Notes: generated from the sequence alone by a model not told the origin. Counted from the first letter of the stretch, positions 1-15,800 are shown. The stretch is 64,000 nt of DNA from Atherix ibis (GCA_958298945.1 OY282608.1:19817933-19881932); one strand, 5' to 3'. Translations and numbers: made by a program.

Positions 1-3000
1 AACCAACAAACCAACAAGCCAACAAACCAACAAACCAACAAACCAATTAACCAACAAACCAACAAACCAACAAACCAACAAACCAACAAGCCAACAAACC
101 AACAAACAAATAAACCAACAAACCAACAAACCAACAAACCAACAAACTAACAAACCAAAAAACCAACAAACCAACAAGCCAACAAGCCAACAAACCAACA
201 AACTAACAAACCAACAAACGAACTAACCAACAAACCAACAAGCCAACAAGCGAACAAACCAATAAACCAACAAGCCAACAAGCCAACAAGCCAACAAACC
301 AACAAACAAACAAGCCAACAAACCAACAAACCAACAAACCAACAAACTAAGTAACCAACAAGCCATCAAACCAACAAACCAACAAACCAACAAATCAATA
401 AGCCAACAAACCAACAAATCAAGAAACCAACAAGCCAACAAACCAAGAAACAAATAAACCAACAAACCAACAAACCAACAAACAAAAAAACCAACAAACC
501 AACAAACAAACAAGCCAACAAACCAACAAACCAAAAAACCAACAAACCAACAAGCCAACAAACCAACAAGCCAACAAACCAACAAACCAACAAACCAACA
601 AGCCAACAAACCAACAAACAAATAAACCAACAAACCAACATACCAACAAACCAACAAACCAACAAACCAAAAAACCAACAAACCAACAAGCCAACAAGCC
701 AACAAACCAACAAACTTACAAACCAACAAACGAACTAACCAACAAACCAACAAGCCAACAAGCCAACAAGCCAACAAACCAACAAACCAACAAACCAACA
801 AACTAAGTAACCAACAAGCCAACAAACCAACAAGCCAACAAGCCAACAAACCAACAAACCAACAAGCCAACAAACCAACAAACCAACAAACCAAAAAACC
901 AACAAACCAACAAACCAACAAACCAACAAACCAACAAGCCAACAAACCAACAAACCAACAAACCAGCAAACCAACTAACCAACAAACCAACAAGCCAGCA
1001 AACCAACAAGCCAACAAAGCAACAAACCAACAAACAAAGTAACCAAAAAGCCAACAAACTAACAAACCAACAAGCCAACAAGCCAACAAACCAACAAACC
1101 AACAAAGCAACAAGCCAACAAGCCAACAAACCAACAAACCAACAAACCAACAAGCCAACAAACCAACAAACCAACAAGCCAACAAGCCAACAAACCAACA
1201 AACCAACAAACCAACAAGCCAACAAACCAACAAACCAACAAGCCAACAAACCAACAAACCAACAAACCAACAAGCCAACAAACCAACAAACCAACAAACC
1301 AACAAACCAACAAGCCAACAAACCAACAAACCAAAAAACCAACAAACCAACAAACCAACAAGCCAACAAGCCAACAAACCAACAAACAAACAAGCCAACA
1401 AACCAACAAACCAACAAACCAACAAACCAACAAACCAACAAACCAACAAACTAAGTAACAAACAAGCCATCAAACCAACAAACCAACAAACCAACAAATC
1501 AACAAGCCAACAAACCAACAAATCAAGAAACCAACAAGCCAACAAACCAAGAAACAAATAAAACAACAAACCAACAAACAAAAAAACCAACAAACCAACA
1601 AGCCAACAAGCCAACAAATTAACAAACTAACAAACCAACAAACGAACTAACCAACAAACCAACAAGCCAACAAGCCAACAAACCAACAAACCAACAAACC
1701 AACAAACCAACAAACTAAGTAACCAACAAGCCAACAAACCAACAAACCAACAAGCCGACAAACCAACAAACTAACAAACCAACAAGCCAACAAACCAACA
1801 AACCAACAAGCCAACAAGCCAACAAACCAACAAACCAACAAACCAAGAAACCAACAAACTAAGTAACCAACAAGCCAATAAACCAACAAACCAACAAGCC
1901 AACAAACCAACAAACTAACAAACCAACAAGCCAACAAACCAACAAACCAACAAGCCAAAAGGCCAACAAACCAACAAACCAACAAGCCAACAAACCAACA
2001 AACCAACAAACCAACAAACCAACAAGCCAACAAACCAACAAACAAATAAACCAACAAACCAACAAACCAACAAACCAAAAAATCAACAAACCAACAAACT
2101 AAGTAACCAACAAGCCAACAAACCAACAAACCAACAAGCCGACAAACCAACAAACTAACAAACCAACAAGCCAACAAACCAACAAACCAACAAGCCAACA
2201 AGCCAACAAACCAACAAACCAACAAACCAACAAACCAACAAACCAACAAACTAAGTAACCAACAAGCAAAAAAACCAAAAAACTAACAAACCAACAAGCC
2301 AACAAACCAACAAACTAACAAACCAACAAACGAACTAACCAACAAACCAACAAGCCAACAAGCCAACAAACCAACAAACCAACAAACCAACAAACCAACA
2401 ATCCAACAAACCAACAAACCAACAAACCAAAAAACCAACAAACCAACAAACCAACAAACCAACAAGCCAACAAACCAACAAGCCAACAAGCCAACAAGCC
2501 AACAAACCAACAAACCAACAAACCAACAAGCCAACAAACCAACAAACCAACAAACCAACACGCCAACAAACAAATAAACCAACAAACCAACAAACCAACA
2601 AACCAACAAACCAACAAACCAAAAAACCAACAAACCAACAAGCCAACAAACCAAAAAGCCAACAAACCAACAAACCAACAAACCAACAAGCCAACAAACC
2701 AACAAACAAATAAACCAACAAACCAACAAACCAACAAACAAATAAACCAACAAACCAACAAACCAACAAACCAACAAACCAACAAACCAACAAGCCAACA
2801 AGCCAACAAACCAACAAACTAACAAACCAACAAACGAACTAACCAACAAACCAACAAGCCAACAAGCCAACAAGCCAACAAACCAACAAACCAACAAACC
2901 AACAAACTAAGTAACCAACAAGCCAACAAACCAACAAGCCAACAAGCCAACAAACCAACAAACCAACAATCCAACAAACCAACAAACCAACAAACCAAAA

Positions 3001-4477
3001 AACGAACAAACCAACAAACCAACAAACCAACAAGCCAACAAACCAACAAGCCAACAAACCAACAAACCAACAAACCAAGTAACCAAAAAGCCAACAAACT
3101 AACAAACCAACAAGCCAACAAGCCAACAAACCAGCAAACCAACAAAGCAACAAGCCAACAAGCCAACAAACCAACAAACCAACAAGCCAACAAACCAACA
3201 AACCAACAAGCCAACAAGCCAACAAACCAACAAACCAACAAACCAACAAGCCAACAAGCCAACAAACCAACAAACCAACAAGCCAACAAACCAACAAACC
3301 AAGAAACCAACAAACCAACAAGCCAACAAACCCACAAACCATAAAACCAACAAACCAACAAACCAACAAGCCAACAAGCCAACAAACCAACAAACCAACA
3401 AGCCAACAAACCAACAAACCAACAAACTAAGTAACCAACAAGCCATCAAACCAACAAACCAACAAACCAACAAATCAACAAGCAAACAAACCAACCAATC
3501 AACAAACTAACAAGCCAACAAACCAACAAACAAATAAACCAACAAACTAACAAACCAACAAACCAACAAACCAAAAAACCAACAAACCAACAAGCCAACA
3601 AGCCAACAAACTAACAAACTAACAAACCAACAAACAAACTAACCAACAAACCAACAAGCCAACAAGCCAACAAACCAACAAACCAACAAACCAACAAACC
3701 AACAAACTAAGTAACCAACAAGCCAACAAACCAGCAAACCAACAAGCCGACAAACCAACAACTAACAAACCAACAAGCCAACAAACCAACAAACCAACAA
3801 GCCAACAAGCCAACAAACCAACAAACCAACAAACCAACAAACTAAGTAACCAACAAGCCAACAAACCAACAAACCAACAAGCCAACAAACCAACAAACTA
3901 ACAAACCAACAAGCCAACAAACCAACAAACCAACAAGCCAAAAAGCCAACAAACCAACAAACCAACAAGCCAACACACCAACAAACCAACAAACCAACAA
4001 GCCAACAAACCAACAAACAAAAAAACCAACAAACCAACAAACCAACAAACCAACAAACCAAAAAACCAACAAACCAACAAGCCAACAAGCCAACAAACCA
4101 ACAAGCCAACAAACCAACAAGCCAACAAACCAAAAAACCAACAAACCAACAAACCAACAAACCAACAAGCCAACAAGCCAACAAACCAACAAACCAACAA
4201 ACTAAGTAACCAACAAGCCATCAAACCAACAAACCAACAAATCAACAAGCAAACAAACCAACCAATCAACAAACCAACAAGCCAACAAACCAACAAACAA
4301 ATAAACCAACAAACCAACAAACCAACAAACCAACAAACCAAAAAGCCAACAAACCAACAAGCCAACAAGCCAACAAACTAACAAACTAACAAACCAACAA
4401 ACGAACTAACCAACAAACCAACAAGCCAACAAGCCAACAAACCAACAAACCAACAAACCAACAAACCAACAAACTAA
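1..4477 (+). repeat. left heterogeneous segment, CGAACTAACC-marked
   Basis: This stretch is ordinary 8-mer array with a loose long-range order. The diagnostic variant CGAACTAACC occurs at about 219, 731, 1643, 2331, 2835 and 4402, and a relative, CAAACTAACC, at 3635. Spacings are therefore about 0.5-0.9 kb and irregular. AACAAATAAACC is also frequent. The landmark GTAAC(C/A) has its G at 351, 807, 1039, 1455, 1719, 1863, 2103, 2255, 2911, 3079, 3431, 3711, 3846 and 4206. Apart from one lost base at 3761-3767, all these sites are spaced in multiples of 8. No near-identical kilobase copy is apparent here, so this part looks older or more scrambled than the blocks to its right; that is inference. 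Confidence 0.85.
3761..3767 (+). other. 7-mer monomer (one base lost), register shift
   Basis: The monomer reads ACTAACA instead of AACTAACA, between normal monomers at 3753-3760 and 3768 onward. Landmarks to the left have G at position 7 modulo 8; those from 3846 to 18630 have it at 6 modulo 8. This is the only register change detected in the first 18.7 kb. Confidence 0.95.
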
Positions 4478-7400
4478 GTAACCAACAAGCCAACAAACCA
4501 ACAAACCAACAAGCCAACAAGCCAACAAACCAACAAACCAACAAACCAACAAACTAAGTAATCAACAAGCCAACAAACCAACAAACCAACAAGCCAACAA
4601 ACCAACAAACTAACAAACCAACAAGCCAACAAACCAACAAACCAACAAGCCAAAAAGCCAACAAACCAACAAACCAACAAGCCAACAAACCAACAAACCA
4701 ACAAACAAACAAGCCAACAAACCAACAAACAAATAAACCAACAAACCAACAAACCAACAAACCAACAAACCAAAAAACCAATAAACCAACAAGCCAACAA
4801 GCCAACAAACCAACAAGCCAACAAACAAACAAGCCAACAAACCAAAAAACCAACAAACCAACAAACCAACAAACCAACAAGCCAACAAGCCAACAAACCA
4901 ACAAACCAACAAACTAAGTAACCAACAAGCCAACAAACCAACAAACCAACAAGCAAAAAAACCAAAAAACTAACAAACCAACAAGCCAATAAACCAACAA
5001 ACCAACAAGCCAACAAACCAACAAACCAACAAACCAACAAGCCAACAAACCAACAAACCAACAAACCAACAAGCCAACAAGCCAACAAACCAACAAACCA
5101 ACAAAGCAACAAGCCAGCAAGCCAACAAACCAACAAACCAACAAGCCAACAAACCAACAAACCAACAAGCCAACGAGCCAACAAACCAACAAACCAACAA
5201 ACCAACAAGCCAACAAACCAACAAACCAACAAGCCAAAAAGCCAACAAACCAACAAACCAACAAGCCAACAAACCAACAAACCAACAAACCAACAAGCCA
5301 ACAAACCAACAAACAAATAAACCAACAAACCAACAAACCAACAAACCAACAAACCAAAAAACCAACAAACCAACAAGCCAACAAGCCAACAAACCAACAA
5401 GCCAACAAACCAACAAGCCAACAAACCAAAAAACCAACAAACCAACAAACCAACAAACCAACAAGCCAACAAGCCAACAAACCAACAAACCAACAAACCA
5501 ACAAACTAAGTAACCAACAAGCCAACAAACCAACAAACCAACAAGCATAAAAACCAAAAAACTAACAAACCAACAAGCCAACAAACCAACAAACCAACAA
5601 GCCAACAAGCAAACAAACCAACAAACCAACAAGCCAACAAACCAACAAACCAACAAACCAACAAGCCAACAAGCCAACAAACCAACAAACGAACAAAGCA
5701 ACAAGCCAACAAGCCAACAAACCAACAAACCAACAAGCCAACAAACCAACAAACCAACAAGCCAACAAGCCAACAAACCAACAAACAAACAAACCAACAA
5801 GCCAACAAATCAACAAACCAACAAGCCAACAAACCAACAAACCAACAAACCAACCAGCCAACAAGCCAACAAACCAACAAACCAACAAGCCAACAAACCA
5901 ACAAACCAACAAACCAACAAACCAACAAGCCAAAAAACCAACAATCCGAAAAACCAACAAACCAGCAGAAAAACAAGCCATCAAGCCAACAAATCAACGA
6001 ACCAACAAGCCAACAAACCAACAAACCAACAAACTAAGTAACCAACAAGCCAACAAACTAACAAACCAACAAGCCAACAAGCCAACAAACCAACAAACCA
6101 ACAAGCCAACAAACCAACAAACCAACAAACTAAAAAACCAACAAACCAACAAACCAACAAACCAACAAACAAATAAACCAACAAACCAACAAACCAACAA
6201 ACCAACAAACCAAAAAACCAACAAACCAACAAGCCAACAAGCCAACAAACTAACAAACTAACAAACCAACAAGCCAACAAACCAACAAACCAACAAGCCA
6301 AAAAGCCAACAAACCAACAAACCAACAAGCCAACAAACCAACAAACCAACAAACCAACAAGCCAACAAACCAACAAACAAATAAACCAACAAACCAACAA
6401 ACCAACAAACCAACAAACCAAAAAACCAATAAACCAACAAGCCAACAAGCCAACAAACCAACAAGCCAACAAACAAACAAGCCAACAAACCAAAAAACCA
6501 ACAAACCAACAAACCAACAAACCAACAAGCCAACAAGCCAACAAGCCAACAAACCAACAAACCAACAAACTAAGTAACCAACAAGCCAACAAACCAACAA
6601 ACCAACAAGCAAAAAAACCAAAAAACTAACAAACCAACAAGCCAATAAACCAACAAACCAACAAGCCAACAAGCCAACAAACCAACAAACCAACAAGCCA
6701 ACAAACCAACAAACCAACAAACCAACAAGCCAACAAGCCAACAAACCAACAAACCAACAAAGCAACAGGCCAGCTAGCCAACAAACCAACAAACCAACAA
6801 GCCAACAAACCAACAAACCAACAAGCCAACAAGCCAACAAACCAACAAACCAACAAACCAACAAGCCAACAAACCAACAAACCAACAAGCCAAAAAGCCA
6901 ATAAACCAACAAACCAACAAGCCAACAAACCAACAAACCAACAAACCAACAAGCCAACAAACCAACAAACAAATAAACCAACAAACCAACAAACCAACAA
7001 ACCAACAAACCAACAAACCAAAAAACCAACAAACCAACAAGCCAACAAGCCAACAAACCAACAAGCCAACAAACCAACAAGCCAACAAACCAAAAAACCA
7101 ACAAACCAACAAACCAACAAACCAACAAGCCAACAAGCCAACAAACCAACAAACCAACAAACCAACAAACTAAGTAACCAACAAGCCAACAAACCAACAA
7201 ACCAACAAGCATAAAAACCAAAAAACTAACAAACCAACAAGCCAACAAACCAACAAACCAACAAGCCAACAAGCAAACAAACCAACAAACCAACAAGCCA
7301 ACAAACCAACAAACCAACAAACCAACAAGCCAACAAGCCAACAAACCAACAAACGAACAAAGCAACAAGCCAACAAGCCAACAAACCAACAAACCAACAA

Positions 7401-8669
7401 GCCAACAAACCAACAAACCAACAAGCCAACAAGCCAACAAACCAACAAACAAACAAACCAACAAGCCAACAAATCAACAAACCAACAAGCCACCAAACCA
7501 ACAAACCAACAAACCAACCAGCCAACAAGCCAACAAACCAACAAACCAACAAGCCAACAAACCAACAAACCAACAAACCAACAAACCAACAAGCCAAAAA
7601 ACCAACAATCCGAAAAACCAACAAACCAGCAGAAAAACAAGCCATCAAGCCAACAAATCAACGAACCAACAAGCCAACAAACCAACAAACCAACAAACTA
7701 AGTAACCAACAAGCCAACAAACTAACAAACCAACAAGCCAACAAGCCAACAAACCAACAAACCAACAAACCAACAAGCCAACAAACCAACAAACCAACAA
7801 ACTAAAAAACCAACAAACCAACAAACCAACAAACCAACAAACCAACAAACAAATAAACCAACAAACCAACAAACCAACAAACCAACAAACCAAAAAACCA
7901 ACAAACCAACAAGCCAACAAGCCAACAAACTAACAAACTAACAAACCAACAAACTAAGTAACCAACAAGCCAACAAACCAACAAACCAACAAGCATAAAA
8001 ACCAAAAAACTAACAAACCAACAAGCCAACAAACCAACAAACCAACAAGCCAACAAGCAAACAAACCAACAAACCAACAAGCCAACAAACCAACAAACCA
8101 ACAAACCAACAAGCCAACAAGCCAACAAACCAACAAACGAACAAAGCAACAAGCCAACAAGCCAACAAACCAACAAACCAACAAGCCAACAAACCAACAA
8201 ACCAACAAGCCAACAAGCCAACAAACCAACAAACAAACAAACCAACAAGCCAACAAATCAACAAACCAACAAGCCAACAAACCAACAAACCAACAAACCA
8301 ACCAGCCAACAAGCCAACAAACCAACAAACCAACAAGCCAACAAACCAACAAACCAACAAACCAACAAACCAACAAGCCAAAAAACCAACAATCCGAAAA
8401 ACCAACAAACCAGCAGAAAAACAAGCCATCAAGCCAACAAATCAACGAACCAACAAGCCAACAAACCAACAAACCAACAAACTAAGTAACCAACAAGCCA
8501 ACAAACTAACAAACCAACAAGCCAACAAGCCAACAAACCAACAAACCAACAAGCCAACAAACCAACAAACCAACAAACTAAAAAACCAACAAACCAACAA
8601 ACCAACAAACCAACAAACAAATAAACCAACAAACCAACAAACCAACAAACCAACAAACCAAAAAACCAA
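4478..8669 (+). repeat. HOR block marked by GCATAAAAACC, periods 1664 and 784 bp
   Basis: GCATAAAAACC starts at about 5545, 7209 and 7993 here and recurs at 9641, 13817 and 16801 further right. A second mark, GCAGAAAAACAAGCC, follows each by about 420 bases (5966, 7630, 8414, 10062, 14238, 17221). The stretch 5506-6024 matches 7170-7688 (shift 1664) and again 7954-8472 (shift 784). The stretch 5981-6592 matches 8429-9040 (shift 2448 = 1664 + 784). All these shifts are multiples of 8. The GTAA landmark recurs at spacings of 592, 528, 536, 600, 528, 256 and 528, so a sub-block of about 528 bp is reused. This is a nested HOR with a partial 784-bp copy beside fuller ones. Confidence 0.85.
7170..8472 (+). 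repeat. 784-bp tandem repeat, second copy truncating a longer unit
   Basis: Bases 7170-7688 and 7954-8472 carry the same monomer order, including GCATAAAAACC, CAATCCGAAAAACC and GCAGAAAAACAAGCC, at a shift of 784 bp (98 monomers). One difference is seen: AGCCACCA near 7490 where the second copy has AGCCAACA. The second copy then continues into sequence that matches 5981-6592, so the junction joins a short unit to a longer one, as unequal exchange would. Confidence 0.85.
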
Positions 8670-11600
8670 CAAACCAACAAGCCAACAAGCCAACAAACTA
8701 ACAAACTAACAAACCAACAAGCCAACAAACCAACAAACCAACAAGCCAAAAAGCCAACAAACCAACAAACCAACAAGCCAACAAACCAACAAACCAACAA
8801 ACCAACAAGCCAACAAACCAACAAACAAATAAACCAACAAACCAACAAACCAACAAACCAACAAACCAAAAAACCAATAAACCAACAAGCCAACAAGCCA
8901 ACAAACCAACAAGCCAACAAACAAACAAGCCAACAAACCAAAAAACCAACAAACCAACAAACCAACAAACCAACAAGCCAACAAGCCAACAAGCCAACAA
9001 ACCAACAAACCAACAAACTAAGTAACCAACAAGCCAACAAACCAACAAACCAACAAGCAAAAAAACCAAAAAACTAACAAACCAACAAGCCAATAAACCA
9101 ACAAACCAACAAGCCAACAAGCCAACAAACCAACAAACCAACAAGCCAACAAACCAACAAACCAACAAACCAACAAGCCAACAAGCCAACAAACCAACAA
9201 ACCAACAAAGCAACAAGCCAGCAAGCCAACAAACCAACAAACCAACAAGCCAACAAACCAACAAACCAACAAGCCAACAAGCCAACAAACCAACAAACCA
9301 ACAAACCAACAAGCCAACAAACCAACAAACCAACAAGCCAAAAAGCCAATAAACCAACAAACCAACAAGCCAACAAACCAACAAACCAACAAACCAACAA
9401 GCCAACAAACCAACAAACAAATAAACCAACAAACCAACAAACCAACAAACCAACAAACCAAAAAACCAACAAACCAACAAGCCAACAAGCCAACAAACCA
9501 ACAAGCCAACAAACCAACAAGCCAACAAACCAAAAAACCAACAAACCAACAAACCAACAAACCAACAAGCCAACAAGCCAACAAACCAACAAACCAACAA
9601 ACCAACAAACTAAGTAACCAACAAGCCAACAAACCAACAAGCATAAAAACCAAAAAACTAACAAACCAACAAGCCAACAAACCAACAAACCAACAAGCCA
9701 ACAAGCAAACAAACCAACAAACCAACAAGCCAACAAACCAACAAACCAACAAACCAACAAGCCAACAAGCCAACAAACCAACAAACGAACAAAGCAACAA
9801 GCCAACAAGCCAACAAACCAACAAACCAACAAGCCAACAAACCAACAAACCAACAAGCCAACAAGCCAACAAACCAACAAACAAACAAACCAACAAGCCA
9901 ACAAATCAACAAACCAACAAGCCAACAAACCAACAAACCAACAAACCAACCAGCCAACAAGCCAACAAACCAACAAACCAACAAGCCAACAAACCAACAA
10001 ACCAACAAACCAACAAACCAACAAGCCAAAAAACCAACAATCCGAAAAACCAACAAACCAGCAGAAAAACAAGCCATCAAGCCAACAAATCAACGAACCA
10101 ACAAGCCAACAAACCAACAAACCAACAAACTAAGTAACCAACAAGCCAACAAACTAACAAACCAACAAGCCAACAAGCCAACAAACCAACAAACCAACAA
10201 GCCAACAAACCAACAAACCAACAAACTAAAAAACCAACAAACCAACAAACCAACAAACCAACAAACCAACAAACAAATAAACCAACAAACCAACAAACCA
10301 ACAAACCAACAAACCAAAAAACCAACAAACCAACAAGCCAACAAGCCAACAAACTAACAAACTAACAAACCAACAAACGAAGTAGCCAACAAACCAACAA
10401 GCCAACAAGCCAACAAACCAACAAACCAACAAACCAACAAACCAACAAACTAAGTAACCAACAAGCCAGCAAACCAACAAACCAACAAGCCAACAAGCCA
10501 ACAAACCAACAAACCAACAAACCAACAAACTAAGTAATCAACAAGCCAACAAACCAACAAACCAACAAGCCAACAAACCAACAAACTAACAAACCAACAA
10601 GCCAACAAACCAACAAACCAACAAGCCAAAAAGCCAACAAACCAACAAACCAACAAGCCAACAAACCAACAAACAAATAAACCAACAAACCAACAAACCA
10701 ACAAACCAACAAACCAAAAAACCAATAAACCAACAAGCCAACAAGCCAACAAACCAACAAGCCAACAAACAAACAAGCCAACAAACCAAAAAACCCACAA
10801 ACCAACAAACCAACAAACCAACAAGCCAACAAGCCAACAAACCAACAAACCAACAAACTAAGTAACCAACAAGCCAACAAACCAACAAACCAACAAGCAA
10901 AAAAACCCAAAAACTAACAAACCAATAAGCCAATAAACCAACAAACCAACAAGCCAACAAGCCAACAAACCAACAAACCAACAAGCCAACAAACCAACAA
11001 ACCAACAAACCAACAAGCCAACAAGCCAACAAACCAACAAACCAACAAACCAACAAACCAACAAACTAAGTAACCAACAAGCCAACAAACCAACAAACCA
11101 ACAAGCCAACAAGCCAACAAACCAACAAACCAACAAACTAAGTAACCAACAAGCCAACAAACCAACAAACCAACAAGCCAAAAAACCCAAAAACTAACAA
11201 ACCAACAAGCCAATAAACTAACAAACCAACAAGCCAACAAGCCAACAAACCAACAAACCAACAAGCCAACAAACCAACAAACCAACAAACCAACAAGCCA
11301 ACAAGCCAACAAACCAACAAACCAACAAACCAACAAACCAACAAACTAAGTAACCAACAAGCCAACAAACCAACAAACCAACAAGCCAACAAGCCAACAA
11401 ACCAACAAACCAACAAACCAACAAACTAAGTAATCAACAAGCCAACAAACCAACAAACCAACAAGCCAACAAACCAACAAACTAACAAACCAACAAGCCA
11501 ACAAACCAACAAACCAACAAGCCAAAAAGCCAACAAACCAACAAACCAACAAGCCAACAAACCAACAAACAAATAAACCAACAAACCAACAAACCAACAA

Positions 11601-11990
11601 GCCAACAAACCAACAAACCAACAAGCCAACAAGCCAACAAACCAACAAACCAACAAACCAACAAACTAAGTAATCAACAAGCCAACAAACCAACAAACCA
11701 ACAAGCCAACAAACCAACAAACTAACAAACCAACAAGCCAACAAACCAACAAACCAACAAGCCAACAAACCAACAAACCAACAAACCAACAAGCCAACAA
11801 ACCAACAAACAAATAAACCAACAAACCAACAAACCAACAAACCAACAAACCAAAAAACCAATAAACCAACAAGCCAACAAGCCAACAAACCAACAAGCCA
11901 ACAAACAAACAAGCCAACAAACCAAAAAACCAACAAACCAACAAACCAACAAACCAACAAGCCAACAAGCCAACAAACCAACAAACCAAC
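8670..11990 (+). repeat. 3.3-kb HOR copy 1 (partner 4176 bp downstream)
   Basis: This stretch matches 12846-16166 at a constant shift of 4176 bp (522 monomers) with very few base differences. Examples are T at 10926 against C at 15102, and C at 11179 against A at 15355. GTAA landmark spacings inside are 592, 520, 320, 80, 328, 208, 72, 208, 80 and 240, and the same series recurs in the partner. At the left edge the match stops near 8668, where this copy has AACCAAAA and the other does not. At the right edge this copy continues with AGCC monomers while the partner has CTAAGTAACC. Inside, the 72/80-bp and 208-bp spacings show a smaller repeat of a CTAAGTAA-flanked module. Confidence 0.9.
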
Positions 11991-12864
11991 AAGCCAACAA
12001 GCCAACAAACTAACAAACTAACAAACCAACAAGCCAACAAACCAACAAACCAACAAGCCAAAAAGCCAACAAACCAACAAACCAACAAGCCAACAAACCA
12101 ACAAACCAAAAAACCAACAAACCAACAAACCAACAAACCAACAAGCCAACAAGCCAACAAACCAACAAACCAACAAGCCAACAAGCCAACAAACTAACAA
12201 ACTAACAAACCAACAAGCCAACAAACCAACAAACCAACAAGCCAAAAAGCCAACAAGCCAACAAACCAACAAACCAACAAACCAACAAACTAAGTAATCA
12301 ACAAGCCAACAAACCAACAAACCAACAAGCCAACAAACCAACAAACTAACAAACCAACAAGCCAACAAACCAACAAACCAACAAGCCAAAAAGCCAACAA
12401 ACCAACAAACCAACAAGCCAACAAACCAACAAACAAATAAACCAACAAACCAACAAACCAACAAGCCAACAAACCAACAAACCAACAAGCCAACAAGCCA
12501 ACAAACCAACAAACCAACAAACCAACAAACTAAGTAATCAACAAGCCAACAAACCAACAAACCAACAAGCCAACAAACCAACAAACTAACAAACCAACAA
12601 GCCAACAAACCAACAAACCAACAAGCCAACAAACCAACAAACCAACAAACCAACAAGCCAACAAACCAACAAACAAATAAACCAACAAACCAACAAACCA
12701 ACAAACCAACAAACCAAAAAACCAATAAACCAACAAGCCAACAAGCCAACAAACCAACAAGCCAACAAACAAACAAGCCAACAAACCAAAAAACCAACAA
12801 ACCAACAAACCAACAAACCAACAAGCCAACAAGCCAACAAACCAACAAACCAACAAGCCAACAA
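11380..12864 (+). repeat. 864-bp shifted repeat pair containing 240-bp modules
   Basis: Bases of about 11380-12000 repeat at about 12244-12864 with a shift of 864 bp (108 monomers). Each copy contains two CTAAGTAATC landmarks 240 bp apart: G at 11430 and 11670, then at 12294 and 12534. A third such pair is at 15606 and 15846. The stretch 11991-12845 is the spacer between the two 3.3-kb HOR copies, so the 864-bp duplication accounts for most of the extra length that makes the 4176-bp period longer than the 3.3-kb unit. This is seen directly from monomer order. Confidence 0.85.
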
Positions 12865-15800
12865 GCCAACAAACTAACAAACTAACAAACCAACAAGCCA
12901 ACAAACCAACAAACCAACAAGCCAAAAAGCCAACAAACCAACAAACCAACAAGCCAACAAACCAACAAACCAACAAACCAACAAGCCAACAAACCAACAA
13001 ACAAATAAACCAACAAACCAACAAACCAACAAACCAACAAACCAAAAAACCAATAAACCAACAAGCCAACAAGCCAACAAACCAACAAGCCAACAAACAA
13101 ACAAGCCAACAAACCAAAAAACCAACAAACCAACAAACCAACAAACCAACAAGCCAACAAGCCAACAAGCCAACAAACCAACAAACCAACAAACTAAGTA
13201 ACCAACAAGCCAACAAACCAACAAACCAACAAGCAAAAAAACCAAAAAACTAACAAACCAACAAGCCAATAAACCAACAAACCAACAAGCCAACAAGCCA
13301 ACAAACCAACAAACCAACAAGCCAACAAACCAACAAACCAACAAACCAACAAGCCAACAAGCCAACAAACCAACAAACCAACAAAGCAACAAGCCAGCAA
13401 GCCAACAAACCAACAAACCAACAAGCCAACAAACCAACAAACCAACAAGCCAACAAGCCAACAAACCAACAAACCAACAAACCAACAAGCCAACAAACCA
13501 ACAAACCAACAAGCCAAAAAGCCAATAAACCAACAAACCAACAAGCCAACAAACCAACAAACCAACAAACCAACAAGCCAACAAACCAACAAACAAATAA
13601 ACCAACAAACCAACAAACCAACAAACCAACAAACCAAAAAACCAACAAACCAACAAGCCAACAAGCCAACAAACCAACAAGCCAACAAACCAACAAGCCA
13701 ACAAACCAAAAAACCAACAAACCAACAAACCAACAAACCAACAAGCCAACAAGCCAACAAACCAACAAACCAACAAACCAACAAACTAAGTAACCAACAA
13801 GCCAACAAACCAACAAGCATAAAAACCAAAAAACTAACAAACCAACAAGCCAACAAACCAACAAACCAACAAGCCAACAAGCAAACAAACCAACAAACCA
13901 ACAAGCCAACAAACCAACAAACCAACAAACCAACAAGCCAACAAGCCAACAAACCAACAAACGAACAAAGCAACAAGCCAACAAGCCAACAAACCAACAA
14001 ACCAACAAGCCAACAAACCAACAAACCAACAAGCCAACAAGCCAACAAACCAACAAACAAACAAACCAACAAGCCAACAAATCAACAAACCAACAAGCCA
14101 ACAAACCAACAAACCAACAAACCAACCAGCCAACAAGCCAACAAACCAACAAACCAACAAGCCAACAAACCAACAAACCAACAAACCAACAAACCAACAA
14201 GCCAAAAAACCAACAATCCGAAAAACCAACAAACCAGCAGAAAAACAAGCCATCAAGCCAACAAATCAACGAACCAACAAGCCAACAAACCAACAAACCA
14301 ACAAACTAAGTAACCAACAAGCCAACAAACTAACAAACCAACAAGCCAACAAGCCAACAAACCAACAAACCAACAAGCCAACAAACCAACAAACCAACAA
14401 ACTAAAAAACCAACAAACCAACAAACCAACAAACCAACAAACCAACAAACAAATAAACCAACAAACCAACAAACCAACAAACCAACAAACCAAAAAACCA
14501 ACAAACCAACAAGCCAACAAGCCAACAAACTAACAAACTAACAAACCAACAAACGAAGTAGCCAACAAACCAACAAGCCAACAAGCCAACAAACCAACAA
14601 ACCAACAAACCAACAAACCAACAAACTAAGTAACCAACAAGCCAGCAAACCAACAAACCAACAAGCCAACAAGCCAACAAACCAACAAACCAACAAACCA
14701 ACAAACTAAGTAATCAACAAGCCAACAAACCAACAAACCAACAAGCCAACAAACCAACAAACTAACAAACCAACAAGCCAACAAACCAACAAACCAACAA
14801 GCCAAAAAGCCAACAAACCAACAAACCAACAAGCCAACAAACCAACAAACAAATAAACCAACAAACCAACAAACCAACAAACCAACAAACCAAAAAACCA
14901 ATAAACCAACAAGCCAACAAGCCAACAAACCAACAAGCCAACAAACAAACAAGCCAACAAACCAAAAAACCCACAAACCAACAAACCAACAAACCAACAA
15001 GCCAACAAGCCAACAAACCAACAAACCAACAAACTAAGTAACCAACAAGCCAACAAACCAACAAACCAACAAGCAAAAAAACCCAAAAACTAACAAACCA
15101 ACAAGCCAATAAACCAACAAACCAACAAGCCAACAAGCCAACAAACCAACAAACCAACAAGCCAACAAACCAACAAACCAACAAACCAACAAGCCAACAA
15201 GCCAACAAACCAACAAACCAACAAACCAACAAACCAACAAACTAAGTAACCAACAAGCCAACAAACCAACAAACCAACAAGCCAACAAGCCAACAAACCA
15301 ACAAACCAACAAACTAAGTAACCAACAAGCCAACAAACCAACAAACCAACAAGCAAAAAAACCCAAAAACTAACAAACCAACAAGCCAATAAACTAACAA
15401 ACCAACAAGCCAACAAGCCAACAAACCAACAAACCAACAAGCCAACAAACCAACAAACCAACAAACCAACAAGCCAACAAGCCAACAAACCAACAAACCA
15501 ACAAACCAACAAACCAACAAACTAAGTAACCAACAAGCCAACAAACCAACAAACCAACAAGCCAACAAGCCAACAAACCAACAAACCAACAAACCAACAA
15601 ACTAAGTAATCAACAAGCCAACAAACCAACAAACCAACAAGCCAACAAACCAACAAACTAACAAACCAACAAGCCAACAAACCAACAAACCAACAAGCCA
15701 AAAAGCCAACAAACCAACAAACCAACAAGCCAACAAACCAACAAACAAATAAACCAACAAACCAACAAACCAACAAGCCAACAAACCAACAAACCAACAA